DNA from: Drosophila persimilis
Taxonomy: Eukaryota > Arthropoda > Insecta > Diptera > Drosophilidae
Direction of reading: 5' to 3'
Assembly (NCBI RefSeq): GCF_003286085.1
Contig: NW_020825288.1
Span: forward strand, 8,928,001 to 8,992,000
DNA: 64,000 bases
A model generated the notes under the pieces. That model did no database searches, was not told where the DNA came from, and worked only from the letters and a program-made list of their open reading frames with translations. Of this stretch, positions 11,654 through 23,700 are shown piece after piece (the stretch's first letter is position 1; the number at the start of each line of letters is the position of its first letter). The position numbers were made by a program, and so were the translations under genes.

Positions 11654-13771
11654 AAACAACCCAACAAGTGATGTGATGAAATGGAATGGAATGGAATGGA
11701 ATGTGGGGGGCACGGGAAGCGCTGGGGAAGGACACACTTACATCAAAAATATGTACACCTGCGTCGTCGGTCACCTTGAAAATCTCAGTAATGAGTACAT
11801 CGAGATCCTTGGCGGGCAACTGAAGCGAAAATGGCAAAAACAGAAGAAGGAAAAAACGCTTTATTCTCGATTGGCAATTGGCAAACTGGAGGGCCGCACT
11901 ACACACTGACACAACACAACAGAAAAACAGAGGACGAATGGGGATATGGATTGGATTGGATTTTGGAAGGGATTGTCGTTGTACGTGGCACAATGTGACA
12001 GCATCTGCCATGGGTTCACACCTCCTCCGGCCGCAACTGATGATCCCTTCCTTCCTGTATGTCTGGATGCTCCTTGGCCATGTTCCGTAGGATGTCCAGC
12101 AGATTATCGGACATAAAGTCGGACATATCTGTGGAGTTGGGAGGGCCTCCGCCTCCCGCAGCTCCGGCAGCTGCCATGGCGGCCAATTCTGCAGCTGCAG
12201 CCGCTGCCGCTGCCTCAGCTTCACGTCGTTTCGATATTTCGCTATTGATACAAACTATCTGAAAGATACATGTGGAAGATTTGTGTTTGCGGTTCATCAA
12301 CATTGCCAGGACAACGTAGTGTGTTGGGGGAAAAGTAAAGCTCTGTAGCACGGTCGATTGTCTGTCTGTCTGTCTGATTGCCACACTGTCTCTCTCTCTC
12401 TCTCCGTCTCTCTATTTTTTAACACTACATTTTGGTATTTGAACATTTGAACAGCTGTTTTCTGGGCAAGCGCAGTTTTCACTCTCTCTGTGTCGATTGT
12501 AGTCGCTGGAACAAGTACTTGCCGTTCAGTTAGGACCCGAACCCTAGGCAACGGCTGACAACAGCTGCTCGGGTTCAAATAGAGATAGCCGGGGCTAGGG
12601 CTTTACTATATTTAACCCCCAAGTCTTATACTGCGCTTATCATCGCTGTCCAAAAAACGTTTCGTTTAGTGTCGTTTTGCAATAGAAAATGTTTTTTGGG
12701 GTCTGAACAGAGCGATCGTGAGCGTGTGTAATCAGCAGAAGTGAGACGCAATGAGAGAGGGGCATGAGGGTGATGCAATGAGCTTGATAAGAATGGGATG
12801 AATAAGCCGAGACTAAACTCATAGAATGAGGATAATGTATCTTCACAGCCCAAAAAATGGCCCTTGCCATTCAGAATTTACCCAAAACAATGTGGGACTT
12901 TCACATAAAACCCGATCTTAAATGCCACCCAACTTGAACTTGATTATATCAGAGCTTTTTGCACATTTCTCGGAAATGTTTTTTCCCCGAGTATCTCGCA
13001 ACCGTTTATCAAATATTGGATAGTTTTTCCATCTCAGATTTTAGATTTTCCACGAACCGAATGGAATTAAGAATGCCTGGTTGATCTTTAAGCCGTGCTG
13101 TGACGTGTAGTTTGTGAATTTCCTGGAAAACGTATCAAACAGAAGGTAGCAGAAGCGCTAGCGCTTCAAACACATTTACTGACATTGAATTCAGCAATTT
13201 GTCATTAGTTCCGAGTAATTGCCCTTAGCTAAGGGGCTGTTCTCACAGAGATTGGCATCGCATCCCTTTGTATTACGAATATTTGCCAAGTAATGTGCAG
13301 ACCATATGGAATTATTAATATCAATTAATATTATTGCAATGTCAATGCTATGCATTTACTACCGGACTAGAGAGATACATGGAATAGAGAAAAGTGCTCA
13401 TGAAAATTGCACATACAATAAATTGTTGCTGGCATTGTGAACAGGTTTGCTACGATTCCTCTAGAAAACAGACTCGAGGATGCCCTTCGCTGCCAAGTAT
13501 ATGGAAAAATCTCAAGTAACCCCAAAAATGACACAAAATATGAAGTGAGAAAACCGAAAAACCATATACTACGTATGTGCATATGTATGAAAGACTGTAT
13601 GTGATTGTATGTATGTGTATCCCAATGTGACGCATGATAGTATGTGAAACAGGAAATGCTCACAACACAAAACAGATATTATAATAATTTCGGAAAATAA
13701 TGGCTTACCGTGGTAAAGAGGGCGAAGAGGAGCACCAAAATTTTGATCAGCTGGTACCACATGGGCGGCAT
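10504..13771 (-). CDS. spz: Spatzle, cystine-knot ligand of Toll
   Basis: Secreted pro-ligand whose cleaved C-terminal domain activates Toll in dorsoventral patterning and antimicrobial defence. Coding exons: 13771-13709, 12258-12022, 11819-11742, 11573-11276, 11111-10757 and 10684-10504; phases agree and the product is 403 residues. Exon 1 is the signal peptide (MPPMWYQLIKILVLLFALF). The prodomain holds an Ala/Gly run encoded at about 12140-12220 and Gln/Pro/His-rich repeats at about 11430-11520. The processing site is ISSR followed by LGPNDEVFLC, releasing about 107 residues with seven cysteines, including the terminal CCKC, as expected for a neurotrophin-like knot with one interchain disulphide. 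The first intron (1.45 kb) separates the signal exon from the rest. Identity is firm from the knot domain and the 97E context. Confidence 0.95.
11622..11648. repeat. (AC)n microsatellite in a spatzle intron
   Basis: About 13 uninterrupted CA units lie in the spatzle intron just upstream of the exon beginning at 11573. Confidence 0.9.
11681..11702. repeat. (TGGAA)n short tandem repeat
   Basis: Four and a half TGGAA units in a spatzle intron, close to the CA microsatellite. Confidence 0.85.
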
Positions 13772-14095
13772 CTTGTCCGATATCGGCTCTGTATTCTCGT
13801 ACTCCTGTATGGTATAGGGGATTATGTGGACGGCTCTGGGGGGCAGCCGTCTGTGTCGGGTTTTGGTATACAGGTACAAGTGTATATAGCGGCGGCGATG
13901 ATCGCTTGGTCTGGGGCTTATACCGATTTTCTTATTGCTTCAACTTTTTGTTTTTTTTTTCCGCAGTTGTTGTAGCTGCTTTTTATGAGCTTGGCGTATA
14001 CCCGTATATAAAATAAATAAACTGGCACGACTAAATATTAATGCCGGGCTTTTGTTGGTAGTGGTCGTATTGTTGATGATGATAATGACGATGTT

Positions 14096-14160
14096 TTAGT
14101 TGTAGTTGTTGTTGTAGTTGTTGCTGTTGCTGTCGCTGCTGCCGTCGTAGTTGTCGTTTG
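14096..14160. repeat. GTT/CTG-rich imperfect trinucleotide repeat
   Basis: A run of GTT, GCT and GTC triplets upstream of spatzle; read on the minus strand it is CAA/CAG/CGA-like. It opens a short Gln-rich shadow frame but has no coding context. Confidence 0.7.
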
Positions 14161-14815
14161 GTTAATATATTTATAAATATTTTGTGCGGTGGCTCTTTGG
14201 CTCCGATGGGCTTTTTATTCCGTTTTATTTGTTTCCCTTGCACGCTTGCGAAACGAAGAGAGCGAGATATGGAGGGAGAGTGGAAGACAGGCACTTCAAT
14301 TAGTCGGTTTGCTTTTCACTTTAGTTTCTGATGAACCGTTGTTGTTGTTTCGGTTTCGAGTCCGAATTCAGCTCTCAGGCTTAAGTTTTTGATTTGCTTT
14401 GATCGGAGAGACAGAGAGGTTTAATGTTGGGCCTATGCCTGTGCCTGTGCCTGTGCCTTAGCCGGCGTAAAGTGAAACCAATATCGCAGCGGGCATGCGC
14501 TTTTATGGAACGAGAACCATCTGCCTCTGGGCTTTTCCGATCCGTATCGGATTGAAGAGTTTCACAATGTAACGCCACCAGAGTGCGCGCGCGCGTCTTG
14601 GGGAGTCTTTGACATTCAGTTAATTAGCCATATGCACACGAGCGGAGCGGAGCGGAGTGGAGCGGGTCGATCGGGAGGGAGCGAAAGCGTCTAAGAGAGC
14701 GCGCGACTGCGAGGCAACTGAGCAAAAAGTTTGACAAGACATACGACGGGCGCCCCAAACAATTGTCAAGTGCAGCTTTAGCCAGAGCTTAATCGCAAAG
14801 AATGAGAGAGTGGGC

Positions 14816-14842
14816 CAGAGAGAGAGAGAGATAGAGAGAGAG
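14816..14842. repeat. (GA)n repeat, GAGA-like
   Basis: A nearly pure GA tract. Such tracts can bind GAGA factor, but no promoter element is recognised next to it. Confidence 0.75.
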
Positions 14843-17800
14843 CTGTCATAAGAGGAGAAGAGCCCAGACCTAGAGAGTACAAATATCTTGGATTTTATTT
14901 ACAGCCGACAGCAGCCGCCACTGTGTTAATTGTTTGGGTTTCGTGACAAATGCAAGCTATTGTTAATCAATCATTAAAGATTAGCAGGAATTTTGGAATA
15001 CTTTCGAAACCCAAAGAAGAAGAAAGATGGACTGAAACAGGTTAGACAGTCAGTCGACTCCTGCACTTGTAGAGTTCCCCGCAGTCGCCTAAGCTCGACT
15101 TTCGTATGCGATCAGCTGTGGCCGCTGAAAGTAAAAGTGAAGCGTGAGCTTTTTCCCAGAGCTTTCGGCGCTCACCTGCTCTCCGAGTCTATTAGGCGTC
15201 ACCACCTACTTTGTATGCTGGGCGGTGCGACACACGTCAAATCCCCCGGCGCACGCGTCATGGGAGTCACAAACTCTGGCCGATAATAGCCCCATCTGGC
15301 GCGGAGCGTGGCTCAAGCGGCGGGAAAGACGCCGATTCATGATTCATGGGTATTTCCAAGAGTCTCGGCCAAAACCGCACAGTCCAGAGCCGGCATCCGT
15401 GCATAATCTGAACAATAAAAGTAAGACGAGATGTCGTGGCCCATGCACGCCTTGAACTTGCCTTGGCATAGGGCATTAATCGAGGTTTGAGATATTTAAG
15501 AAATGACGAAGCCTGACTAATAACGATTTCAATAAATTGTTCTATATTGCAATACAAATATCGTGTACAAGAGCATTTCTGATGGACATTTTATATCAAC
15601 TAACAAACAAACTGACTAATTTATATTATGTTTGAATATCACTATCAATGTGTACCAGTATAAAAGGGTTCTTTCTGGAGAGTTAAAAGTTCTTGATAGT
15701 TGAGTCATGGCTGGAATTCTTCCATGTGGAGTCATCGCATCTAAAGATAATCCACAGCGGAGTGATAGCGGAGTCCCGATGACGTCATATCAATAGAGTA
15801 CTCTGCAGAATTAGTTTTTAAATTTAATAGAGTAGTAGAGTATTTCTAGGAGTACTTTTAAAGTTCAAGTTGCCAAAACAATGAAGTTCATACACGGAAA
15901 TAATCCGTTGAAATTTGTTTCAAACCATTTAAAGATATTTCATTACATACTTAAGGGATGGAAAAATGTATTGCATATTTCTAGGCCCCTTTTGAGATAA
16001 TAATTTCATTATTAAGTTCTGTATAGAAATCCCATTTGAAAACTAGATATTCTGATGAAAACCTCTGTCTGGATTTAGATCAATTGTTTCTGGGCATTTT
16101 TTAGCATTTTCAGCTGCAGTTATCTATGTTCCACTCAGATTTTCTTGAGAAAATCTTAATTTAAACATATATATTATGCAATATTAATAGGACTACATCT
16201 ATCATTTTTGCCATAAATTAATTTCCATAATGGAAACAAGTTATACACGCTCATATTTAGTTATCTTTTTTGGTGAGAGGTTTTTCGAAAGGAAGTCGGA
16301 AAACTAACATGCATACTGTAACAAGATTTGCACACAATTATGAATAATTTCCAACTAATTTAACAAAAGTCAATAAAACGAAATGTCAGAATATTAAGGA
16401 TATCTAAGCTTATCTATCTCAAATTAAAAAATACTATATTGCTATTAAATCTACCAAAAATCAAGGAAAATGGCTAAACTCTAGAATGGAAACTGGTTGC
16501 ACTCACAGTGAATGGGTGTCTATCTCGATTTCTAGCGCTTTTCGGCTCAAAGATTATGCAACATTAGCCACTCCTCATATAGCAGGGGACCAGGCTAATA
16601 AGAAATCTACGCGTGCAGAGAGCTGTGGTTGTAAAGTGGCTCTCATTTTGCCAATGAGTTGATCCAATTAATTTAATAGTTATTAATTGGTGGGGAAACA
16701 AGTTCATTAGAAGCACCACTAATTGATGTGGCACCTTGTGTGTGGCACGGCCAAAGAGGAACTAGAGTGGAGGCCCCAGAGATTGGCTAATCGACCGGCG
16801 GTGATGTGATGGCACCAAAGTCATGGCAAGTCAAGCGAGCAAGCGGCTCGCTCGGATCCCGGGTCAAGTTAACGAGAAAATGGTGAAATATATTTAATGA
16901 GAGCCTGCCTACGAACGTGTGTTTCTCTGTGTGTGAGTGGATAAATAATGAAATTGCATTGCACATTCAATAAAATATTCAACTGGCCGCAATTAAAGCG
17001 GCAGCGGGGAAAAATGTGGACGCACCACTTCATCGTTTGGCAAATGCAATTCCCGGCGTGACAGCGCCACAGCCACGACATGCAACGCTGCACATGCCAC
17101 CACCACCTGGAAGGGAGGGGGGTTTCTTATGCGTTGGCTCCGAAAATAAAATTCGACACAGGCCACCAGGACCAGCAGCAACAGCAGCAGCCGTAGTCGT
17201 ATTCGTAGTCGCACTACCACCTGATATTACTCAAGCACAATTTGTCAGGCGATTGCATCACGGCCATAATCCCAATGAATGCTACTCGGGGGTCTCCTTC
17301 TGCCACAAAGGAGGGGAGCAAGATAAAGATGCCCCGCACATTCGAGTGCTAGACAAATATCGGTGCAGAGCTTCACAGGCTTTCACTTTTCCTTTGCCAT
17401 ATCCATGACCATATCCACATCCAGATCCAGATCCCCTCGACACACTAAAGTGCCAAATTGAATTGAATTATGCCGAGCAGTTTCCGCCAAAAAGAAACAA
17501 AATAAGAAGACAGCGAAAATGCCGAATAACTGGTTCACTTCCGATATGGATTGAAAATATTTTGTCGCCTGCTCCAGCTGCAATAGGGGCAGCAGCAGTC
17601 GCAGCAGTAGGGGCAGTGGCAGGGGCAGCTGCGAATTTTGAAGTTGAAGTTCATTGCGCAACTAACGAGCGGCAACAGGAAGTCCAGGAAGCGGACTCTT
17701 TGGTGGCTGCGGCTGCCCCATGCTCTGGCCGGGGATTTTCTAGCATTTCCCAATGCGCAACGGCCTGTTATCGCATTTCACGTTACACTCTGAAAACTTT

Positions 17801-18866
17801 TCACAACACATTTTCATTTTCATTTCGCCTGTTTATTTTGCTTGCCAGCACCAGCAATTGCCCCACGTCAATTAACAAAAAAAGGAAAAAAAAAACCAAA
17901 AAAATAGAGGAAAGCCCGAGAAAAGTGAGCGAAAAATTAATAGTACATGTGTGCATGCTGTTCGGTCTCGGACTTTGGCTGGACGCGATTTAAAACCCCA
18001 TCTCGAGCCTTAATGCCAGGAAGTGGAACTCTGGCTGAAGACATTTTTTAAATTTATTTATTTATGAGAGTACCCTGGACTCCCATTTTTTTTGCTGTAA
18101 TATAAATCATACAACATGTGCCAGATGCTAGTTCTCATAATTGTGGCGGTGGCGTATACGCAATAGAAGACACGTAGATCTCAATTCCATTTGATTTACT
18201 TTCTGCGCAATCAACTCGAACTAAAGTCGGTTCATCGGAAAATTGTATTAACCACAAATTATTCAAAGCAAAGAAACATTCACAACTCGCCGCCAGGTTG
18301 ACAGTCCCATAAACAGTAGGCAAAACAAGCATTAAAAAAATTATTAAAACAATTGATGTTGGGAAAAAATGTGAGTGCTAGGAAATAGGCGAAGTTCGGA
18401 ATACCTTTTCCATTCAATTAAAACATCTCCGGAGAATATTAATACCAGTAGTAGCTTCGTAAAGATCTAATTTTCGAACAGGATATAAACAAAGAAGATA
18501 ATTTCTTTGTGAAGAGTTTTGAAGCAGAAAAAATAGGTATCTATTTTAAGTTTTATAAGGCATCCCTTTGGTTGCCTAACTGAAGACAAAAACACTTTAC
18601 TTTGTGGCATCTCCAACCCCCAATCGGAATTACAGTGTGTCCCATTAGTATATATTCGCTGACTATTACATGAGTTGGGCTTTTACTTATATTTTCATTT
18701 TCAATTACTGTGCTGTTGTCTGTCTTGTCCGCCTTCCTTCTGCCTGTTTTCCTTTGCATTTTAACAAGTTTACAGTTTGTTAACTACGAGTGCTTAAGTA
18801 TTATGTTTGGGCTAAGTTTTCTTCATGCTCTTTTCGCGTTTTGCATTTATGACTTTGCCTCGCTCT

Positions 18867-18917
18867 TGCAGTTGCAGTTGCAGTTGCAGCTGGAGTTGGA
18901 GCTGCAGCTGGAGTTGG
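18867..18917. repeat. (GCAGTT/GGAGTT)n hexamer repeat
   Basis: An imperfect hexanucleotide tandem repeat in the gene-poor stretch. Confidence 0.75.
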
Positions 18918-20413
18918 CATTTGCAGTTGGTCTGTCTGTGTCTGGGCCCATTTCACTTTGGGTTAGATAACCGCTGTCCACAGCTGGGAGTGGATGGGAG
19001 TGGGGTGGAGATATTGTACGTATGTGGACACAGCACTTGTCTGCGTAGGACTACGGTTCCAGAGCCAGACAATTGTCAGCTCTTTTCAGCACGGAATATG
19101 TTGAATGCAAAGTGGAGAAGGTAATCGCCTTTGCCTTGTTTGCCTTAATTGTTTGGCTCATTTACGAATGAACTGCTTCTGGCAGCAGCCTCTGACATAC
19201 TGACAGTGAACCTTCATTGACAGTTGGGCCACAATTTGTGGCAACATTAGATAATGGCTTGCCCCCGGGCTCGGTCGGGGTCTCCGTTTTTTTCGGATTC
19301 TGCAGTTGAAGGCTTGAGTCATAAGTGAGCCCACTGTAATCGGTCTGGGTTCAAGGTTGTTCTCTCCCAATGATCCCCAGATGAAATGTTAAGTGAGCTT
19401 CAGGCCAAGAATATTCGCATTTGAGGGTTACTCAAGGTGTTTTTCGAGAAACAGCTTGTGACTGGGGAAGAAAATTCAAGCTAAGAGAGATTAAGACAAA
19501 CCAATTGTCCAAAATATCTTAAGTTTCATTCCAAGAACCAAAAGATGACTTTAACACCCAAAACGCTATAACATTTGACTTAGGCCGAGTGGATCTTCAA
19601 AAGTCTTTCTTTGCTTTGCAACGCTTATATTTGAATTACCAGTATTTTTCTCGTGGAGTCGTATAGTCATCGTGGCGTCAAAATTATTGGTTCACTATAG
19701 AAATTACATTTAACAAATACTTATTTCAGAACATGTGGCTTTTGAATATATCTGAATAGTATGATCGGCATTGGACTACTTCATCACATAAGAGTTTTAG
19801 GCTTCGTTTCGCCAGAGCCAGCCCTCCCGTTGTGTTTAGCTCTAATTTTCCTTTTGCAGATCTTCAACCGATCAAAAACTATTCAAGTTCGTTGCCTCAG
19901 TCTTTTGATTGGGCCATGTCAGTATAACCAAGTCAGCGGCGGTGGATTTGCCTCAGCCGAACACGTTTTGGGCCACAGCATTTAATGAGCCGCATTGCAG
20001 TTGGTAGATTGCAACATGGTGCCGGTGCCATGCCACTCGAAACGCATTGAACTCGCTCATGTCGGTGTCGGTGTCGATGTCGATGTCGACTCACGCACAT
20101 TTTTCTGGCCAAGAGGCTGCCTCCACTTTTTTTGTTGGCCCCCACTCTCTGCGGTGTCAAGCTCAACAGCTGCCAAAAAAAAAAAACCAATAATAAATTG
20201 TCAGCCAAAAAGAGCATGAAAGAGAGCCAACTCTTTGGAGTTCAGCTAAGAGCAAGGCGAAAAATAGCTCAAAATGCAGTCGCGCCGGCGCTCTCAGCGT
20301 TTTCTTTAAAAGAGCCCAGACCGCCGGATCCCGAGCACAGTTCGAGCCCAGACGTTGCCGAGGAGGGAGCCCACTTACCATATACCAAAACAGCAGTAAG
20401 CGGGAGAGATATA

Positions 20414-20472
20414 CGAAACCGAAACGGAACGAAACGAAACGGAACGAAACGCAGCGCAACGCAACGCAACGG
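20414..20472. repeat. ACGAA/GCAAC pentamer tandem repeat
   Basis: Pentanucleotide units drift from GAAAC to GCAAC. The tract lies about 310 bp upstream of the ATG at 20783 and so may sit in the 5' UTR of that gene. Confidence 0.75.
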
Positions 20473-20782
20473 TGAAAGAAAGTCGCGAGTGAAATTTCAG
20501 TGTGGTTTGTCTTCTCCCCGAAACGGCTGCGCGAATGCCGATGACAAAACAAACGTGAAGCGTGGTAAAGAGTGGTTCAATATCAAGTGTGTGGTTGCCA
20601 TTGAGGCCCGCCCGAGTGCCAATTGCCTGCAAGTGGTGGTGGAGTGAAGAAAGTTGCAGACGCAGACGTCATAAGTAAAAGTGAATTTATTTTGATCTGG
20701 ATTAGTAAAGCAGCTAATCGAAGGCCCAATTTAAGCAAAACCTACCAAAAAACAAATAAAAATAAACTCAAGCCGAGGCACA

Positions 20783-23700
20783 ATGAAGGTAAGTGGAAGT
20801 GCCGTCGATCCTGCAGTGAAAGTTGCCTCAGATATTGGACTAATTAGTGCATGGGTCTGCCCCTCCCCCACGACAGCCATATCTCGTTTATGCAATTTCT
20901 TTGGCCAAAACAAGTTCAAGTGCAAGGCATTCTGTGGGGAAACCCGTTTTATGTTGGCCACACATCGCTGACTTTATTAGCTAAGCCAGACCTGCGTGAT
21001 GGCTATCGCACTCTCTCAGCCACAGACACAAACGGAGACAGAGATGGTAGCAGCCATGAATAGATACGTTTACCACTGGTTATGTAAGCTCTGGCTAACC
21101 CAAAAATCCCAATTGAAGCATCGCTGCACTCAAAAGACCTTCTCTCCTACTCGACATTTGATCGCCAGACCAGACACTCATTCAGATGGAACCTTATGTC
21201 ATATCCATCCGAAGTCCCCTTTGACCGAGTGCCAAGGTAAAATATCATGCATAATTATTATGTCAGACCCGGTTGGGCTTCTATGTGTCACGGCTGCTTT
21301 CCAAAATTGTTCAGAAATTTGAATAAGGCAAAGAAGCACGTAAAAACAATAAACGAGTCCGAAAACTGAACCTACCGCAATTAATGTTTTGTGCTCAAAT
21401 GAAGCCAAAACTTATAGCTAAAGCTGTAGCCCTGTATTGGAAGTATATCCAGAGTTGAGTAATATAAAATATGCCAATTGAATATGAACACACACAAAAA
21501 AAGAGACACCAAGCGATCGGGTGATATGAGAGCCGGCACAGACAATACTTTCACTCTCAGACTCTCGGACGCGGTTAAATATTGGCTACAACAATGAGCA
21601 GGCAAAAAAGATTCAAAGGGAAGATGGCTAATGGCTTAAGGCCAATGTAAATATTGGCCAATGGTTCAATATGCCAACGATCTCATTCGGAATGAATTCA
21701 ATTTTCAATTCAAATTTCGCACTCGCAGTGCATTCAATTAATTGATTTTTATTCCACATCGCCGTCTGTGCCATCGGCAATTTTAATTTCCATCATCGCT
21801 GCAGCATTGAAAACTGACTTTCAATTATTATTTTATTACATTTTTAATTGGTTTTATGTGTGCTTATGCAATTGGCGAGAAGACCGCAAACACAGAAAGA
21901 GAACAACCATGATGGTTTTTCTTATATGTATTAATTTGTGCATTTGTATGCAAATTTCAATTATTTGGACCCTGGCTTGGCCAATCTCAATAGTAGTGTA
22001 TAAGAAATCAAGCATACACCCTGTCCGAAACCTCCTATATGAATATGGAGAGTCATAATCGAGGTTGCGCCATCGGGGAAAGGCTGCAAATTTGATTAAT
22101 ATTTCTTTGAGGTGGTTCCACTTAACCCATAAAAAAAAACCAATTTAAAAAGCATTTTTGACGAAATATAAATATCACTAATTGCACCTTGCTCAATCGA
22201 TTTTCTGACCCGAATTTGATCTCCTTTGAAGATTGTATTTTGTGGAAGTTTCAATCATAATAAAATAAAGACCATATTTTTTGTATATTTAAGGGACGGT
22301 AAAGTAATTTTTAATGGGATTATCATTGATTTAAAAAATGTATATCCTGACTGAGTTAGTGCCAGGCAATAGAAAATCAATTTTGTAGGAATGTAATATT
22401 TAATCATTGCCAACTAACAATTTAACAATATTTGTCCCACAATTGGCCGGAATTTCTTTTTATTTCAATCTGAATTAATTTCTATATTTATTTTTTGTTT
22501 AATGGAAACTTTTTCCCTTTTGCAACAATTTAATTTTAATTCAATCAGAGTTCACACATTTTTTTTGAAAACTCGAAGTGTAACTTAATTTATCCTACAA
22601 TTTTCGCAATAATTTCATTTAAATTCAATCAGAACACTCCAGTTTATTCAGTTTAAAATCTACCTCCATCAAATGGGGGGAACTTGTGTTTCAATTATAA
22701 GCCATTGACAGCTCGATGGGGCATGAAACCGATGCAAAAGCTGGCAAGTCAAAGCAGCCAAGCTGCACCACCCTGGCTCTGCCCCTGCCCCTGCTCCGCT
22801 CTGGGCCCACTCAACCGTGAACCACTAGGGGAACACCGCATGCAGAGCGAGGATTATGCATAACATACGAGTATATGCGTTGTCAAAACGTTCAACATTA
22901 AGTGGTAGATTATGATTGCACATTGCGACTGTTTCGCTGTTGGTCTGTGTGGGTGACAGTTGACAAATGAGTGCACAGATGAGGAAATCGGGTGGATGTT
23001 TTGTGGGGAAACCGCAGCCACTGACTAGCCACAATTCGGCAATTGAATTTTACCTCTTTCTGTGGCCATTGTTTGGCCAGCACGTACCTTTCAAATAGAT
23101 CCTAACCAGATTATGCAACTAACTCTCGAACATTTCCATTTCCATGCAGGTATTCCGTGTGAGCCTGGTGCTGCTGGCCGCCCTGCCTCTGGTGTGCCAC
23201 GCCTATCCCGCAGCGGACAAGTCCCTCTCGCTGGAGGACGTATCCTCAGACCTGGACAACGAACAGGGCGAGAGCGTGAAGGAGTCACAGATAGCCAAGC
23301 GTTCCGGCAGCTTCGACTATGTGGCGCACCTGAAGTCGGGTCTGCTGTCGGGCATTGGCCAGGCCTCTGCCTCGATTGCCGGTGGAAGCTCTGGTGGCAG
23401 CCATGGAGGAGGTGGCGACAGCTACAAGTCCCACGAAATTGTGGTCCATGTAAGTGAATGCCAATCTTCTTCTCTACGAAGCCACTCTACCTTCTGTTGT
23501 TTCTAGGGCAACTCCGTGGACTATGATCCCTGGTCGTTCAAGAAGTCCGTGCTGAACACCATCTTCCAGGCGGTCAAGGCCATCACTGGCGGTGTGACTG
23601 CTCTCAAGGGTCAGCTGATCAAGGGCAGCGGGTATGCCCTGAGTGCGGGTGGCAATCTGGTGGCCGCCGGCGGCGACAAGGTCACGGATGTGGGCAAGTC

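Larger units (their letters stand above)
13772..20782. other. 7-kb gene-poor stretch between spatzle and the 555-residue secreted-protein gene
   Basis: No coding exon can be supported. The left part should hold the spatzle 5' UTR and promoter, and the right end the 5' leader of the plus-strand gene starting at 20783. Several simple repeats occur. Open frames at 17463-17993 and 20132-20647 have no ATG start and low-complexity translation, so they are not called. The AT-rich block at 15500-16500 shows nothing recognisable. Enhancers may be present but cannot be read by eye. Confidence 0.5.

Noticed and set aside
17463..17993. Plus-strand open frame of 176 codons with Ala-rich and Lys-rich parts.
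   Set aside because: Starts from TTG, low-complexity translation from simple repeats, no splice or promoter context.
20132..20647. Plus-strand open frame of about 170 codons upstream of the 555-residue gene.
   Set aside because: Starts from TTG and crosses the pentamer repeat; more likely 5' UTR or promoter sequence.
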